Shown piece after piece: positions 29,649 to 39,616 of a stretch of DNA of 64,000 nucleotides. Source of the DNA: an uncultured Erysipelotrichaceae bacterium (GTDB lineage: Bacteria > Bacillota_I > Bacilli_A > Erysipelotrichales > Erysipelotrichaceae). Location: contig CAMNFS010000004.1 in assembly GCA_946537255.1 (NCBI GenBank), positions 1-64,000 on the forward strand, given 5' to 3'. Each line of letters starts with the position of its first letter. Position 1 is the first letter of the stretch. The notes under the pieces are model-generated. The model was not told the origin of the DNA. It saw nothing but the letters and a program-made list of their open reading frames with translations, and did not search any database. The position numbers and the translations under genes are program-made.

Positions 29649-30622
29649 TGGGTTTTCTGGATAAACTGAAAAATGCGTTCTCCAAAAAGGAGGACAAGGC
29701 AATCTATCTTTCCGGATTCAGGAAATCAAAGGATTCCTTCGGCGGTGCGCTGAATGAGATGAAGCTCAAGTACAAAGGCATCAATGATGAGTTTCTGGAA
29801 CAGCTGACCATTGTTCTTCTGGAAGCGGATGTCGGAATCGAGCTTGCGGACATGATCTGTGAAAAGCTGAAGGCTACCGCGAGCGAATACGAAAATGTCA
29901 CGTTCCGCTGGGCGATGAACTTTCTGATTGAATCCATGAAGGAAATCTACGAGGAAAGCGAAGATCCTCCGATCCGCTATAATGAAAACGGCCCGACCGT
30001 CATTCTTCTTGAAGGCGTCAATGGCAGCGGCAAGACAACGACCTGCGCGAAACTTGCAAAAATGTATATGGATCAGGGCAGGACCGTAGCCTTTGTGGCA
30101 GCGGATACGTTCCGTGCCGGGGCAATTGATCAGCTTGCGGAGTGGGGAGAAAGACTTGGAGTTCCTACAATCAAAGGAAGGGAAAACGGCGATCCAAGCG
30201 CGGCAATAGTCGACGGATGCCGGTATGCGAAGGAAAATCATATCGATATTCTTCTCTGTGATACAGCCGGCCGTCTGCAGAACAAGCAGGGTCTTATGGC
30301 GGAACTTTCGAAAATGAACCGGGTTGCCGCAAAGGAAATTCCCGGAGCGCCGCACAACACCTGGCTGGTCCTTGATGCGACTACCGGGCAGAATGGACTT
30401 GCGCAGGCAGAAATTTTCAATGAAGCGACTGATCTTTCAGGTATTATATTGACAAAGATGGATGGTACTGCAAAAGGCGGCATTATTATTTCGATCAAGC
30501 ACCGCCTGCATCTGCCGGTTTACTTCATCGGCCTTGGTGAGAAACCGGAAGATCTGAGACCGTTTGATCTGGAGTCCTATCTGTACAGCATTTCCGAGGA
30601 ACTGCAGGAACATGTCGGATAA
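29648..30622 (+). CDS. ftsY: Signal recognition particle receptor FtsY
   Basis: VILLEGVNGSGKTTTCAKLAKMY, DTFRAGAIDQL, LLCDTAGRLQNK, LTKMDGTAKGG. Confidence 0.97.
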   Translation: MGFLDKLKNAFSKKEDKAIYLSGFRKSKDSFGGALNEMKLKYKGINDEFLEQLTIVLLEADVGIELADMICEKLKATASEYENVTFRWAMNFLIESMKEIYEESEDPPIRYNENGPTVILLEGVNGSGKTTTCAKLAKMYMDQGRTVAFVAADTFRAGAIDQLAEWGERLGVPTIKGRENGDPSAAIVDGCRYAKENHIDILLCDTAGRLQNKQGLMAELSKMNRVAAKEIPGAPHNTWLVLDATTGQNGLAQAEIFNEATDLSGIILTKMDGTAKGGIIISIKHRLHLPVYFIGLGEKPEDLRPFDLESYLYSISEELQEHVG

Positions 30623-30938
30623 GATCAGAGTGAATACACTTCTGGATTATTACGGCGCACTGCTAACCGAGAGACAGCAGGAGCTCTGCCGGTATTATTA
30701 CCGGGATGATTATTCTCTGCAGGAAATAGCGGAACTGGAAGGTATTTCCCGCAGTGCGGTGCATGATACCGTCAGAAAAAGCGAAGCGGAGTTGGAACAT
30801 TATGAAGAGACTCTGAAATGCATTCAGGCGGCAAATGCCAGGAAACTGGTATACAGCCGGATGGAGAAGGATCCATCTGCTGCAGCATATCTGAACAACC
30901 TATTGGAAACAGAACTGATCGGAGGAAATTATGAGTAA
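30612..30938 (+). CDS. ylxM: YlxM family DNA-binding protein (SRP-associated)
   Basis: LLDYYGALLTERQQELCRYYYRDDYSLQEIAELEGISRSAVHDTVRKSE. Confidence 0.92.
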   Translation: MSDKIRVNTLLDYYGALLTERQQELCRYYYRDDYSLQEIAELEGISRSAVHDTVRKSEAELEHYEETLKCIQAANARKLVYSRMEKDPSAAAYLNNLLETELIGGNYE

Positions 30939-32127
30939 GGTTATTTCAGTAAATTCAGGTTCATCGTCTTTGAAGTTTCAGCTGTTTGACATGCCGTCTG
31001 AAACCGTTCTGACAAGCGGTCAGGCAGAGCGCATCGGCCAGGATCTCGGCACCTTTACCATCAAGGTAAACGGAGAAAAGAAGGTAAAGGACCTTCCGAT
31101 TCCGGATCATAAGACCGCTGTCAAACTGCTTCTGGATTCGCTTCTGGAATATGAAATTGTCAAATCTCTTGATGAGATTCAGGGTGCCGGTCACAGAATC
31201 GTGCAGGGCGGTTCCTATTTTGATCAGTCCGTTGTCGCAGACGCAGATGTTGTCGGAAAGGTCAGAGAACTCGCTGAACTCGCCCCGCTGCACAATCCCG
31301 CACACCTGGTATGCTATGAGGCATTCCGCAGCGCGCTGCCGCACATCGGTCATGTGTTTGTATTTGATACCGCATTCCATCAGACCATGGGACCGGAGAG
31401 TTATCTGTTCCCGGTACCTTATGACTGGTACAAGCAGTATAATATCCGCCGCTATGGCGCTCACGGTACCAGCCACTGGTATGTCAACCGCCGCACGGCC
31501 GAACTCATGGACAGGGATGTCAATACGCTCAATATGATTACCTGCCACCTTGGCAACGGCGCAAGCATTACGGCAATTAAGAACGGAAAGGTTATCAACA
31601 CCTCCATGGGTCTTACTCCGCTTGGCGGTATCATGATGGGAACCCGGTGCGGTGACATTGATCCGACTGTTGTCTTCTACATGATGAAGAAGCTCGAGTG
31701 CACTCCTGACGAAATGGATACCTATCTCAACAAGAGAAGCGGCATGCTCGGTGTTTCCGGTATCTCCAGTGACGCCAGAGACATTCAGGCTGCGGTAGAC
31801 AAAGGCGATCAGCGGGCAATTCTTACAACCCAGCTCTATACCAACCGGGTTGTAAATGTTGTCGGCGGATATTATGCGGAGCTCGGTCATGTAGACGCGA
31901 TTGCCTTCACAGCCGGACTCGGTGAGAATGATGCCGCCACCCGTGAAAGAATCCTGAAGGGTCTTGAAGAGGCGCTTGGTCTTTCCATCGATTATGATCT
32001 CAACGCGGAAATCCATGGCAAGGAGTGCCTGATTTCCAAGCCGGACAGCAGAATCGCTGTATATATTGTACCGACCAACGAAGAACTCGTTATCGCAAGA
32101 GATACCTGCAGACTGCTGGGGCTGTAA
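30931..32127 (+). CDS. ackA: Acetate kinase
   Basis: VISVNSGSSSLKFQLFDMPSETVLTSGQAERIG; GAHGTSHWYVNRR; FTAGLGENDAATRE. Confidence 0.97.
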   Translation: MSKVISVNSGSSSLKFQLFDMPSETVLTSGQAERIGQDLGTFTIKVNGEKKVKDLPIPDHKTAVKLLLDSLLEYEIVKSLDEIQGAGHRIVQGGSYFDQSVVADADVVGKVRELAELAPLHNPAHLVCYEAFRSALPHIGHVFVFDTAFHQTMGPESYLFPVPYDWYKQYNIRRYGAHGTSHWYVNRRTAELMDRDVNTLNMITCHLGNGASITAIKNGKVINTSMGLTPLGGIMMGTRCGDIDPTVVFYMMKKLECTPDEMDTYLNKRSGMLGVSGISSDARDIQAAVDKGDQRAILTTQLYTNRVVNVVGGYYAELGHVDAIAFTAGLGENDAATRERILKGLEEALGLSIDYDLNAEIHGKECLISKPDSRIAVYIVPTNEELVIARDTCRLLGL

Positions 32128-32130
32128 TCA

Positions 32131-33078
32131 ATGTTCTGTTTTGATGGACTGCTTGAAGAAATCGAACAGGCTGATATTATAACGATTTTTCGTCATGTCC
32201 ATCCTGACTGTGATGCGGTCGGAAGCCAGTTCGGCCTTAAGAACTGGCTTCTTGAGAATTATCCTGACAAAAAGGTATACGCGCTCGGCAAGGAATACTG
32301 CACGCAGGGCAACTGCTGGCCTGCCAGCGATGTGCCTGGCAGGGAAGAACTGAAGGAAAGCCTTGCCCTGGTTGTCGATACCGCAGATGAAGAGCGCATT
32401 GACGATGACAGTTTTGAACTGGCAAGACGGCTGATCAAGATCGATCACCATCCGAACCGGTCCCCATACGGACAGCGGATGTATGTATTTGAAACAAGCG
32501 CATCAACCTGTGAAATCCTGGCGGAATTCTTTCGTCAGAGCGGTAAGGAAATGTCGCAGAAGACCGCGGAATATCTTTATCGGGGAATGCTTACGGATAC
32601 GCTTTGTTTCCGAACCACCAATACCCAGTCTCATACACTGGAAATCGCCGGCTGGACGGCTCAGTTCAGTGTTCGGATTCCCGAGCTGAACCGGGAACTG
32701 TTTGATCAGAGTCTCAGGGACTTCCGGTTTGCGAACATGATCAGAAGTACGGTCAAAATACTTGATCAGAAACTGGCTTACCGGATCATTACTGTAAAGG
32801 AACAGAAGGAATGGGGAATGACCGCTTCCGAAGCGCGGAATTTCGTAGATGAATACGGTCATGTTCGCGAGTTCGAAATCTTTCTTCTGATTACGGAAAG
32901 GGAACACAACGGAAGCTTCGTCTATGATGCGAGTCTTCGATCCAAGACGGTGGTCATCAACGGGATTGCCGAGAAGTTCAGGGGCGGCGGACACCGGAAC
33001 GCATCCGGTGTAAAAGGCCTTACCCGGACAGAGTGTGATGAACTGATTTCAGCGCTTTTTGCGAGTATTCCGCGCTGA
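32131..33078 (+). CDS. DHH/DHHA1 phosphoesterase (NrnA-like)
   Basis: IITIFRHVHPDCDAVGSQFGL; DHH-type motif IKIDHHPN; FRGGGHRNASG. Confidence 0.92.
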   Translation: MFCFDGLLEEIEQADIITIFRHVHPDCDAVGSQFGLKNWLLENYPDKKVYALGKEYCTQGNCWPASDVPGREELKESLALVVDTADEERIDDDSFELARRLIKIDHHPNRSPYGQRMYVFETSASTCEILAEFFRQSGKEMSQKTAEYLYRGMLTDTLCFRTTNTQSHTLEIAGWTAQFSVRIPELNRELFDQSLRDFRFANMIRSTVKILDQKLAYRIITVKEQKEWGMTASEARNFVDEYGHVREFEIFLLITEREHNGSFVYDASLRSKTVVINGIAEKFRGGGHRNASGVKGLTRTECDELISALFASIPR

Positions 33079-33120
33079 AAAAATCATCGAAAAATGTCAC
33101 TTGTCAAGTATTGAATTGAA

Positions 33121-33144
33121 ATTGTTACGTGGTAATATAACAAT
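33121..33144 (+). promoter_or_regulatory. Inverted repeat overlapping the putative HU promoter
   Basis: ATTGTTA-N10-TAACAAT perfect arms around a TAATAT -10-like hexamer (33133-33138). Confidence 0.5.
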
Positions 33145-33173
33145 CACGTACGTAGCGAAAAGGAGATTGAATT

Positions 33174-33455
33174 ATGGAAACTGTAAACAAGAAAACAATC
33201 GCTGAAGTAATTTCAGATCGTCACAGTATGACAAAGAAAGAAGCTGTCGAAATCGTAGATCTTGTATTCGAAACCATGGCACAGAGCCTGGAGGACGGAG
33301 CGAAGGTTGACATTACCGGTTTCGGTAAGTTTGAAGTCAAGACACGTGCTGCCCGCACAGGAATCAACCCTCAGACCAAAGAGACCATAAAAATCGCTGC
33401 CTCCAAGGTACCGGGATTCAAGGCATCCAAGAGCCTCAAGGACCGGGTCCGTTGA
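33174..33455 (+). CDS. hup: HU family DNA-binding protein
   Basis: NKKTIAEVISDRHSMTKKEAVEIVDLVFETMAQSLEDGAKVDITGFGKFEVK. Confidence 0.95.
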   Translation: METVNKKTIAEVISDRHSMTKKEAVEIVDLVFETMAQSLEDGAKVDITGFGKFEVKTRAARTGINPQTKETIKIAASKVPGFKASKSLKDRVR

Positions 33456-33465
33456 GTTATTCAGA

Positions 33466-33496
33466 TGTGCCGGTTCTGCCGGCATTTCTTTTTTGA
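33466..33496 (+). terminator. Intrinsic terminator after HU
   Basis: TGCCGG-TTCTG-CCGGCA followed by TTTCTTTTTT. Confidence 0.75.
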
Positions 33497-33532
33497 TTCA
33501 TAGAGAACAGTGAAGCAACGGAGGAAACTTGC

Positions 33533-34630
33533 ATGAAAAAAATGATTTTATATACAGCAGCTGCCATATTGCTTGCCGGATGTGCCGCAGGGCCCGCACC
33601 GGCTCCTTCAGCTGCGCCGGTGACTGAGCCGGCTGTGACAGAGGCTTCAGTCAGTCCGCAGGAAACAGTCGCACCTTCTGCCGAGACCAAAGCGGCAGAG
33701 ATAACGGATGCCAGTGAACCGATTGATTTCAGCCAGCCGGAAAACTGGCTGTACTATGGTACGGATGACACCAAACCGGCACAGGCATTTGTAATTACCG
33801 CAACGGTAGAATATACGCCGGCCGGCAATGTATCCATCAAGAATGCGGATACCTTCAGAAGAGAGCAGGGGTTCATCAACCGGATCAAAGGCATGATGGA
33901 AGACAGATGCAGCATCTATGCGCCTGCCTACAGACAGATGACGCTGGACTGTTATGTGAATGAGAAGAAATCTGACTATGAAGCATATGCCTATAAGGAT
34001 ATCTCTGATGCCTTCCGTTACTGGCTGGATCATGCGCATCAGTCCGGTACGCCTTTGATTCTCTTTGGGTTTTCCCAGGGAGGGGATATGGCCAAAAAGA
34101 TCCTGGAGGAATATTTCAGCCCTGATACAGATGAAGCAGCGGCTCTTCGCAGGGATCTTGCCGGAGCATATCTTCTTGGCACAGGAATGGAAAAATCATG
34201 GTACGATTTGCATGGAAATCTTCACGCGGCAGAAGGAAAAGACGATACTGGCGTTATCATCAGTTTCGATGCGGAAACACCTGAAGTGCATGATTCTCTG
34301 ATTCTCAGGGAAGGAACAGAATATGTTTCGATCAATCCGCTGAACTGGAAAACCGATTCCACCCGGGCATCAAAGGAAGAAAACCCCGGTGCGGTTTTGA
34401 CCAATGCCAAAGGGGAAATCAAAATGGAAGAGGAGCATTTCTGCGGCGGATATCTGGACGATACACCGCGGCACGCGCTGAAGGTGGATGATCTTGAATA
34501 TGAAAAATACGCAAATACGATCGCCTATCTTCCGGTTGGAAGCTACCACGCGTACGATGTGACATTCTTTTACAAAAGCATCAGACAGAACGTCACGGAC
34601 CGGATCGACGCACTGATGAAAGCCCGTTAG
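33533..34630 (+). CDS. Lipoprotein with DUF3089-like alpha/beta hydrolase domain
   Basis: Lipobox ILLAGCAAG; LILFGFSQGGDMAKKIL (GxSxG). Confidence 0.8.
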   Translation: MKKMILYTAAAILLAGCAAGPAPAPSAAPVTEPAVTEASVSPQETVAPSAETKAAEITDASEPIDFSQPENWLYYGTDDTKPAQAFVITATVEYTPAGNVSIKNADTFRREQGFINRIKGMMEDRCSIYAPAYRQMTLDCYVNEKKSDYEAYAYKDISDAFRYWLDHAHQSGTPLILFGFSQGGDMAKKILEEYFSPDTDEAAALRRDLAGAYLLGTGMEKSWYDLHGNLHAAEGKDDTGVIISFDAETPEVHDSLILREGTEYVSINPLNWKTDSTRASKEENPGAVLTNAKGEIKMEEEHFCGGYLDDTPRHALKVDDLEYEKYANTIAYLPVGSYHAYDVTFFYKSIRQNVTDRIDALMKAR

Positions 34631-34671
34631 TAAACCGGGTAACAACAATTCTGTAGATGAAATGAATTACG

Positions 34672-34716
34672 ACAGTATTTCCGTAGGAAAAATCCCCGGA
34701 GATACTGTTTTTTTTA
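34672..34716 (+). terminator. Intrinsic terminator
   Basis: ACAGTATTTCCG ... CGGAGATACTGT (11/12 complementary) followed by eight T. Confidence 0.85.
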
Positions 34717-34888
34717 TTCTATTCAAATATTTCATTGCTAAAATAAACATGATGATTTACCTGAACCAGAAACGGTACGCTTTTCATTCCATACGAATCG
34801 GAAGAAGGAGTTTTTCCTTTGCTGTATCGGATCAGAAAGTGTACTGTGAAGGGTCAGGACAGAATGCATGAAAAGGAGAATATGTGAG

Positions 34889-35533
34889 ATGAATGCATTA
34901 AATGAAGCTATTGCGAAAATCGGTGTTGTTCCAGTTATCAAGCTCAGCAATCCGGAACGGGATGCGGCGCCTCTTGCCAAGGCTTTATGTGAAGGCGGTC
35001 TGCCGGTAGCGGAAGTCACATTCCGGGCTGCTGGTGCTGACAAGGCAATCAGAATCATGAAGGAAACCTGTCCGGACATGATCGTCGGTGCCGGAACCGT
35101 TCTGACAGTCGAACAGGCACAGGCTGCTTATGACGCCGGCGCGCAGTTCATTGTTTCACCGGGTTTTGCGTACATTCTTGCGGATAAGTGCAAGGAACTT
35201 GGAATTCAGTATTTCCCTGGCGTCACTACTCCGACAGAGTATCAGATGGCACTTCCTTATGGATACGAAGTGATCAAGTTCTTCCCGGCAGAGCAGTCCG
35301 GCGGACTGGCAAAGATCAAGGCGATGTCCGCGCCGTTCCCGATGTTCAAGGTCATGCCTACCGGCGGAATCTCTCTTAAGAATCTGGAAGAATACCTTTC
35401 CTGCCCGGTCATTGCGGCATGCGGCGGTTCCTACATGGTCAAGGCGGATGATATCGAAAACGGAAACTGGGACAAGATCAAGGATCTCTGCCGCGAAACC
35501 CGTGCGATTGTTGACAGAGTCCGCCCCCAGTAA
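34889..35533 (+). CDS. eda: 2-dehydro-3-deoxy-phosphogluconate (KDPG) aldolase
   Basis: GVVPVIKLSNPERDAAPLAKALCEGGLPVAEVTFR; VGAGTVLTVEQAQAAYDAGAQFIVSPG; start reassigned to the ATG after AAAAGGAG. Confidence 0.93.
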   Translation: MNALNEAIAKIGVVPVIKLSNPERDAAPLAKALCEGGLPVAEVTFRAAGADKAIRIMKETCPDMIVGAGTVLTVEQAQAAYDAGAQFIVSPGFAYILADKCKELGIQYFPGVTTPTEYQMALPYGYEVIKFFPAEQSGGLAKIKAMSAPFPMFKVMPTGGISLKNLEEYLSCPVIAACGGSYMVKADDIENGNWDKIKDLCRETRAIVDRVRPQ

Positions 35534-35558
35534 TCAAAGGGTTTTCTGAAGAAATAGT

Positions 35559-36644
35559 ATGAAAAACTACAATCCGCTCCGTAAGGAAAGCACCGGTCAG
35601 AAGTTCATCACTTTCGGTGAGATCATGCTCAGACTGACGCCTCCCAATTATGGAAAAATCCGGGTTGCGACTGACTTTGAAGTCAGCTATGGCGGCAGTG
35701 AGGCGAATATCGCTCTGGCGCTTTCCAACCTGAATGTGGACAGTACCTTTTTCTCTGTTGTTCCGAATAATTCTCTTGGAAAAAGTGCTGTCCGCATGCT
35801 TCGAAGCAACGACGTTCACTGTACGCCGGTCATTCTGACTTCGCCGGAAGAGACTCCGACCCATCGTCTTGGCACCTATTATCTGGAGACAGGATATGGA
35901 ATCCGTGCCAGCAAGGTAACCTATGACAGAAAGCACAGCGCAATTACGGAGTATGATTTCTCCGTTATTGACACAAAGATGCTTCTCGAGGGTTATGACT
36001 GGCTTCATCTGTCCGGCATTACACCGGCCCTGAGTCCAAGCTGCGCAGAGTTTCTGCTGAGGCTCATGAAAACAGCGAAGGAAATGGGGCTGACTGTCAG
36101 TTTTGACGGCAACTTCCGCTCCCTGTTATGGTCCTGGGAAGAAGCGAGAGATTACTGCACGGAATGTCTTCCGTATGTGGATGTGCTGTTCGGCATTGAA
36201 CCATATCATATCTGGAAGGATGAAAATGATCACAGCCTCGGAGATGTCAAGGATGGAGTTCCCCTGCAGCCGAGCTATGAGCAGCAGGATGAAATCTTTC
36301 AGGCATTTGTTGAACGCTATCCGAATATCAAATGTATCGCCAGACACGTAAGATACGCACATTCCGGCAGCGAAAACAGCCTGATGGCATTCATGTACTA
36401 TGAAGGTCATACATTTGAAAGCAAGATGTTTACCTTCAATATCCTCGATCGGGTCGGCGGCGGCGACGCGTTTGCCAGCGGTCTGATCTATGCCATGATG
36501 CATGGGTACAAGCCGATGGATATGGTGAACTTCGCGGTTGCCTCTTCGGTCATCAAGCATACGATTCACGGGGATGGAAACATTACGGATGATGTGGATA
36601 CCATCCGCAATCTGATGAACATGAATTATGACATCAAACGTTAA
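35559..36644 (+). CDS. PfkB family sugar kinase (2-dehydro-3-deoxygluconokinase-like)
   Basis: FITFGEIMLRLTPPNYGKI; VSYGGSEANIALALSNL; RVGGGDAFASGLIYAM; adjacent to the aldolase. Confidence 0.9.
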   Translation: MKNYNPLRKESTGQKFITFGEIMLRLTPPNYGKIRVATDFEVSYGGSEANIALALSNLNVDSTFFSVVPNNSLGKSAVRMLRSNDVHCTPVILTSPEETPTHRLGTYYLETGYGIRASKVTYDRKHSAITEYDFSVIDTKMLLEGYDWLHLSGITPALSPSCAEFLLRLMKTAKEMGLTVSFDGNFRSLLWSWEEARDYCTECLPYVDVLFGIEPYHIWKDENDHSLGDVKDGVPLQPSYEQQDEIFQAFVERYPNIKCIARHVRYAHSGSENSLMAFMYYEGHTFESKMFTFNILDRVGGGDAFASGLIYAMMHGYKPMDMVNFAVASSVIKHTIHGDGNITDDVDTIRNLMNMNYDIKR

Positions 36645-36662
36645 TTAGGAGGGGAAATAACT

Positions 36663-37964
36663 ATGGCATTACATGTAATGGCGGAAGCGGAACGCTGTCT
36701 TGGCTGCAAGAAACCGAGATGCCAGCAGGGCTGCCCGATTCATACGGATATCCCGGAGGTGATCCGGCTGCTGAAAGCGGGAAAACTGAACGATGCCGGA
36801 TGGAAGCTGTTTGAAAACAACCCTCTGACAACTGTCTGCAGCATTGTCTGCAATCATGAGAATCAGTGCGAGGGGCATTGTGTGCAGGGCATCAAAGGCG
36901 CACCGGTCCACTTTTCTGTCATTGAGAATTACATCTCCACGACCTACGCGAATCAGATGACAGCCGGTCCGGCGCCCTCCAACGGCAGGCGTGCCGCAGT
37001 CATCGGAGCCGGTCCTTCCGGTCTTACGATCGCTATCATTCTTGCCCGCTATGGGTACAAAATGACGATTTTTGATACCAGAGATAAGATCGGCGGCGTC
37101 ATGCGGTACGGCATTCCTGATTTCCGTCTTCCGGATGCGGTCCTTGATGATTTCGCATACCGGCACCTTGAGCTCAAGGGAATCCAGTTCCGTCCGAATA
37201 CCCATATCGGAACGGCGCTTACCATTGATGATCTGTTCAACGACGGATATCAGAGCATCTTCGTCGGAGCCGGTCTCTGGAAGCCGCGCCGTCTGCATAT
37301 CCGGGGTGAAAGCCTTGGCCATGTCAGCTATGCGATCAACTATCTGTCCTCGCCGGAGGCATATCGGCTCGGCAAGCGGGTTATGGTAATCGGTGTTGGA
37401 AACGCGGCCATGGACTGCGCCAGAACGGCAATCCGCTCAGGCGCGCACTATGTCACCTGCGTCAGCCGTACCGAAGAAATCAAGGCCAGCAAGTATGAGT
37501 CCAGTTATGCAAAGCTTGAGGGCGTGGAATTCCTGCTCAACAAATGCACGATTGAAATCCGCGATGACGGTGTGATTCTTGCGGACAGCGAAGTGGATGA
37601 AAACGGCAGAGTTTCCGCGAAGAAAGGCACAGAAAAACTCTATCCATGCGACAGCGTCATTATCGCGGTCTCTCAGGAAGCAGAGAGCAATCTTGTCACA
37701 ACGACCAAAGGTATCGATACCGGCAAGACCGGACTGCTTTCCGTTGACTCTGACGGGCATACCAGCCGTCCTGGCGTATTTGCGGCAGGTGACGCGGTAA
37801 ACGGCGCCCGGACCGTTGTAGAAGCTGTAGCCAACGGCAAAAAGGTTGCGGAAGCCATGCATCAATACATGCAGACACTGCCGCTTCCGGTCACAACTGA
37901 TTATCCGGATGTACCGGTGGTCGACTTTGCCGAAGCACAGGCTATGAGCGAACAGCTGATCTGA
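36663..37964 (+). CDS. GltD-like NAD(P)-dependent FAD oxidoreductase
   Basis: AERCLGCKKPRCQQGCPIHTDIPEVI; AAVIGAGPSGLTIAIILARYGYKMTIFD; PGVFAAGDAVNGARTVVEAVANGKKVAEA. Confidence 0.92.
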   Translation: MALHVMAEAERCLGCKKPRCQQGCPIHTDIPEVIRLLKAGKLNDAGWKLFENNPLTTVCSIVCNHENQCEGHCVQGIKGAPVHFSVIENYISTTYANQMTAGPAPSNGRRAAVIGAGPSGLTIAIILARYGYKMTIFDTRDKIGGVMRYGIPDFRLPDAVLDDFAYRHLELKGIQFRPNTHIGTALTIDDLFNDGYQSIFVGAGLWKPRRLHIRGESLGHVSYAINYLSSPEAYRLGKRVMVIGVGNAAMDCARTAIRSGAHYVTCVSRTEEIKASKYESSYAKLEGVEFLLNKCTIEIRDDGVILADSEVDENGRVSAKKGTEKLYPCDSVIIAVSQEAESNLVTTTKGIDTGKTGLLSVDSDGHTSRPGVFAAGDAVNGARTVVEAVANGKKVAEAMHQYMQTLPLPVTTDYPDVPVVDFAEAQAMSEQLI

Positions 37965-37975
37965 AACATATGATT

Positions 37976-38010
37976 CGAGAAACTGCAGATTCTGCGGTTT
38001 CTCTTTTTTA
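37976..38010 (+). terminator. Intrinsic terminator
   Basis: GAGAAACTGCAG-..-CTGCGGTTTCTC + T run. Confidence 0.85.
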
Positions 38011-38067
38011 TTGACTGATGAAAGGAACTGGAAAAGGAAACGGTTCATGATACGGTAAAATGAAGGC

Positions 38068-39069
38068 ATGAGAGAATACAGAAATCTGCTGTTTACAGCA
38101 TCTGTGCTTTGCTTTATCGCCGCTTATGGATTTTTCAATACCAATCCAGGCTTTTCTGTTTTTCTTCTGATTCTCGGTATTCTTCTGTTTCCGCATCGCT
38201 CAAGAAAAAACTATGGAAAGGAAAAGGGAATTCTTTCCGCTGTCCTTCTGTCGTTCTATTTCTTTGTCTATCTGCCGTTTTCCGTTCCGGTATCCGGGGA
38301 GTGTACCGTAACCTTTCTGGATGTCGGTCAGGGAGACTGTACGATTCTTGAATTCATGGATGGAAAAACCACAGTCATCGACGGAGGACTGAGTCAGTAT
38401 GGAACAAGGATCGTCTCTTTTCTTCAGAGCCGGAAAATCCACCGGATTGATCTTCTGATCGCTACTCATCTTCACAGCGATCATATCGGCGGATTACCGG
38501 ATATTCTTTCCTGTTTCCCAGTCGAGCGATTCATTGAACCCGTATATCCATCGGAACTCAGTCCGGATACAGCTGCAGTCCGTTATCTGAAACAGGCCTT
38601 GAAAAAAGAGAATCTCACACAGGAAGCGGTACAGGGAGGCAGGGTGCTGCTGGAAGGGGATGGGTACCTTCTGGAGGCTGTTTCCCCGGTCGCGTCCATT
38701 GATTCCCTGGATCTGAATGATTACTGTCTGATATTAAAACTCACCTGCGGCAGAAATGTGTTTCTTTTTACAGCTGACGCGGGATACCTGGCTGAGCTGG
38801 AAATACTGGATCAGAATCTTTCCGCGGATGTTCTGAAGATCGGACATCACGGTAGCTTTGGAAGTACCAGTACCGCATTTCTGAACGCGGTCAGTCCAAA
38901 ATACGGAGTGATATCCGTAGGAACGGATAATGACTATGAACTGCCGAATCCGTATGTTCTGAACCGGCTCCAGGATTATAACGTCCATGTTTTCCGTACG
39001 GATCAAAACGGTACCGTTACCATGCACAGTGATGGAATCTCCATAACAGTACAATGCGAAAAGCCCTGA
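38068..39069 (+). CDS. Stand-alone ComEC-like metallo-beta-lactamase with N-terminal TM segments
   Basis: VTFLDVGQGDCTILEFMDGKTTVIDGG; IATHLHSDHIGGLPDIL; LKIGHHGSFGSTSTAFLNAV. Confidence 0.88.
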   Translation: MREYRNLLFTASVLCFIAAYGFFNTNPGFSVFLLILGILLFPHRSRKNYGKEKGILSAVLLSFYFFVYLPFSVPVSGECTVTFLDVGQGDCTILEFMDGKTTVIDGGLSQYGTRIVSFLQSRKIHRIDLLIATHLHSDHIGGLPDILSCFPVERFIEPVYPSELSPDTAAVRYLKQALKKENLTQEAVQGGRVLLEGDGYLLEAVSPVASIDSLDLNDYCLILKLTCGRNVFLFTADAGYLAELEILDQNLSADVLKIGHHGSFGSTSTAFLNAVSPKYGVISVGTDNDYELPNPYVLNRLQDYNVHVFRTDQNGTVTMHSDGISITVQCEKP

Positions 39070-39616
39070 AACATGGTTGAAAACGGCAGGATAGTTGTTA
39101 CGGAAATCTCAGAAATTTCATTGATCCCAAAGGAAGAAAGACACTGAAAAAGATGATTGCAGAGCCATTCTGACTGTTGAATCGAAACCGTAGTTCACGA
39201 AAAAACATGTTGTTTTTCCAACAACGAAAATCCTCCGGTATTAAGCATCCATAAGGCTTCAAAAAATAAATTGGTTGAAAACGCAACTATTCATGCATGG
39301 CATGTTTTCCTATTGTTGCAAGGCCAACGAATTAAAAGCGGCATGAAATTCAACAGGTGTTGAATCGGTGCTGAAGACGGCGGATTTACGCAAAATGGTT
39401 ATCAGACGAAACATCAGCATCCATGTCCTGAAAAAATCCGCATCACACATACTGTCGATACAGAAACTTCATGATTGGACAAATGATCATCCAACAATCT
39501 CATAAGAAACAGAGCGATCACAGATGGTTATTCCATTCATAAAAGGGTTTATAAATTGTGAATATTTCACAAAATAAGATCTGCTGAGCAGAATCCGAAA
39601 AAGTCCGTATCCGTCT

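Noticed and set aside
30961-32016. 351-aa minus-strand ORF
   Set aside because: Antisense shadow of ackA
34662-34871. 69-aa plus-strand ORF
   Set aside because: Runs through a strong intrinsic terminator and the eda leader; no RBS or motif
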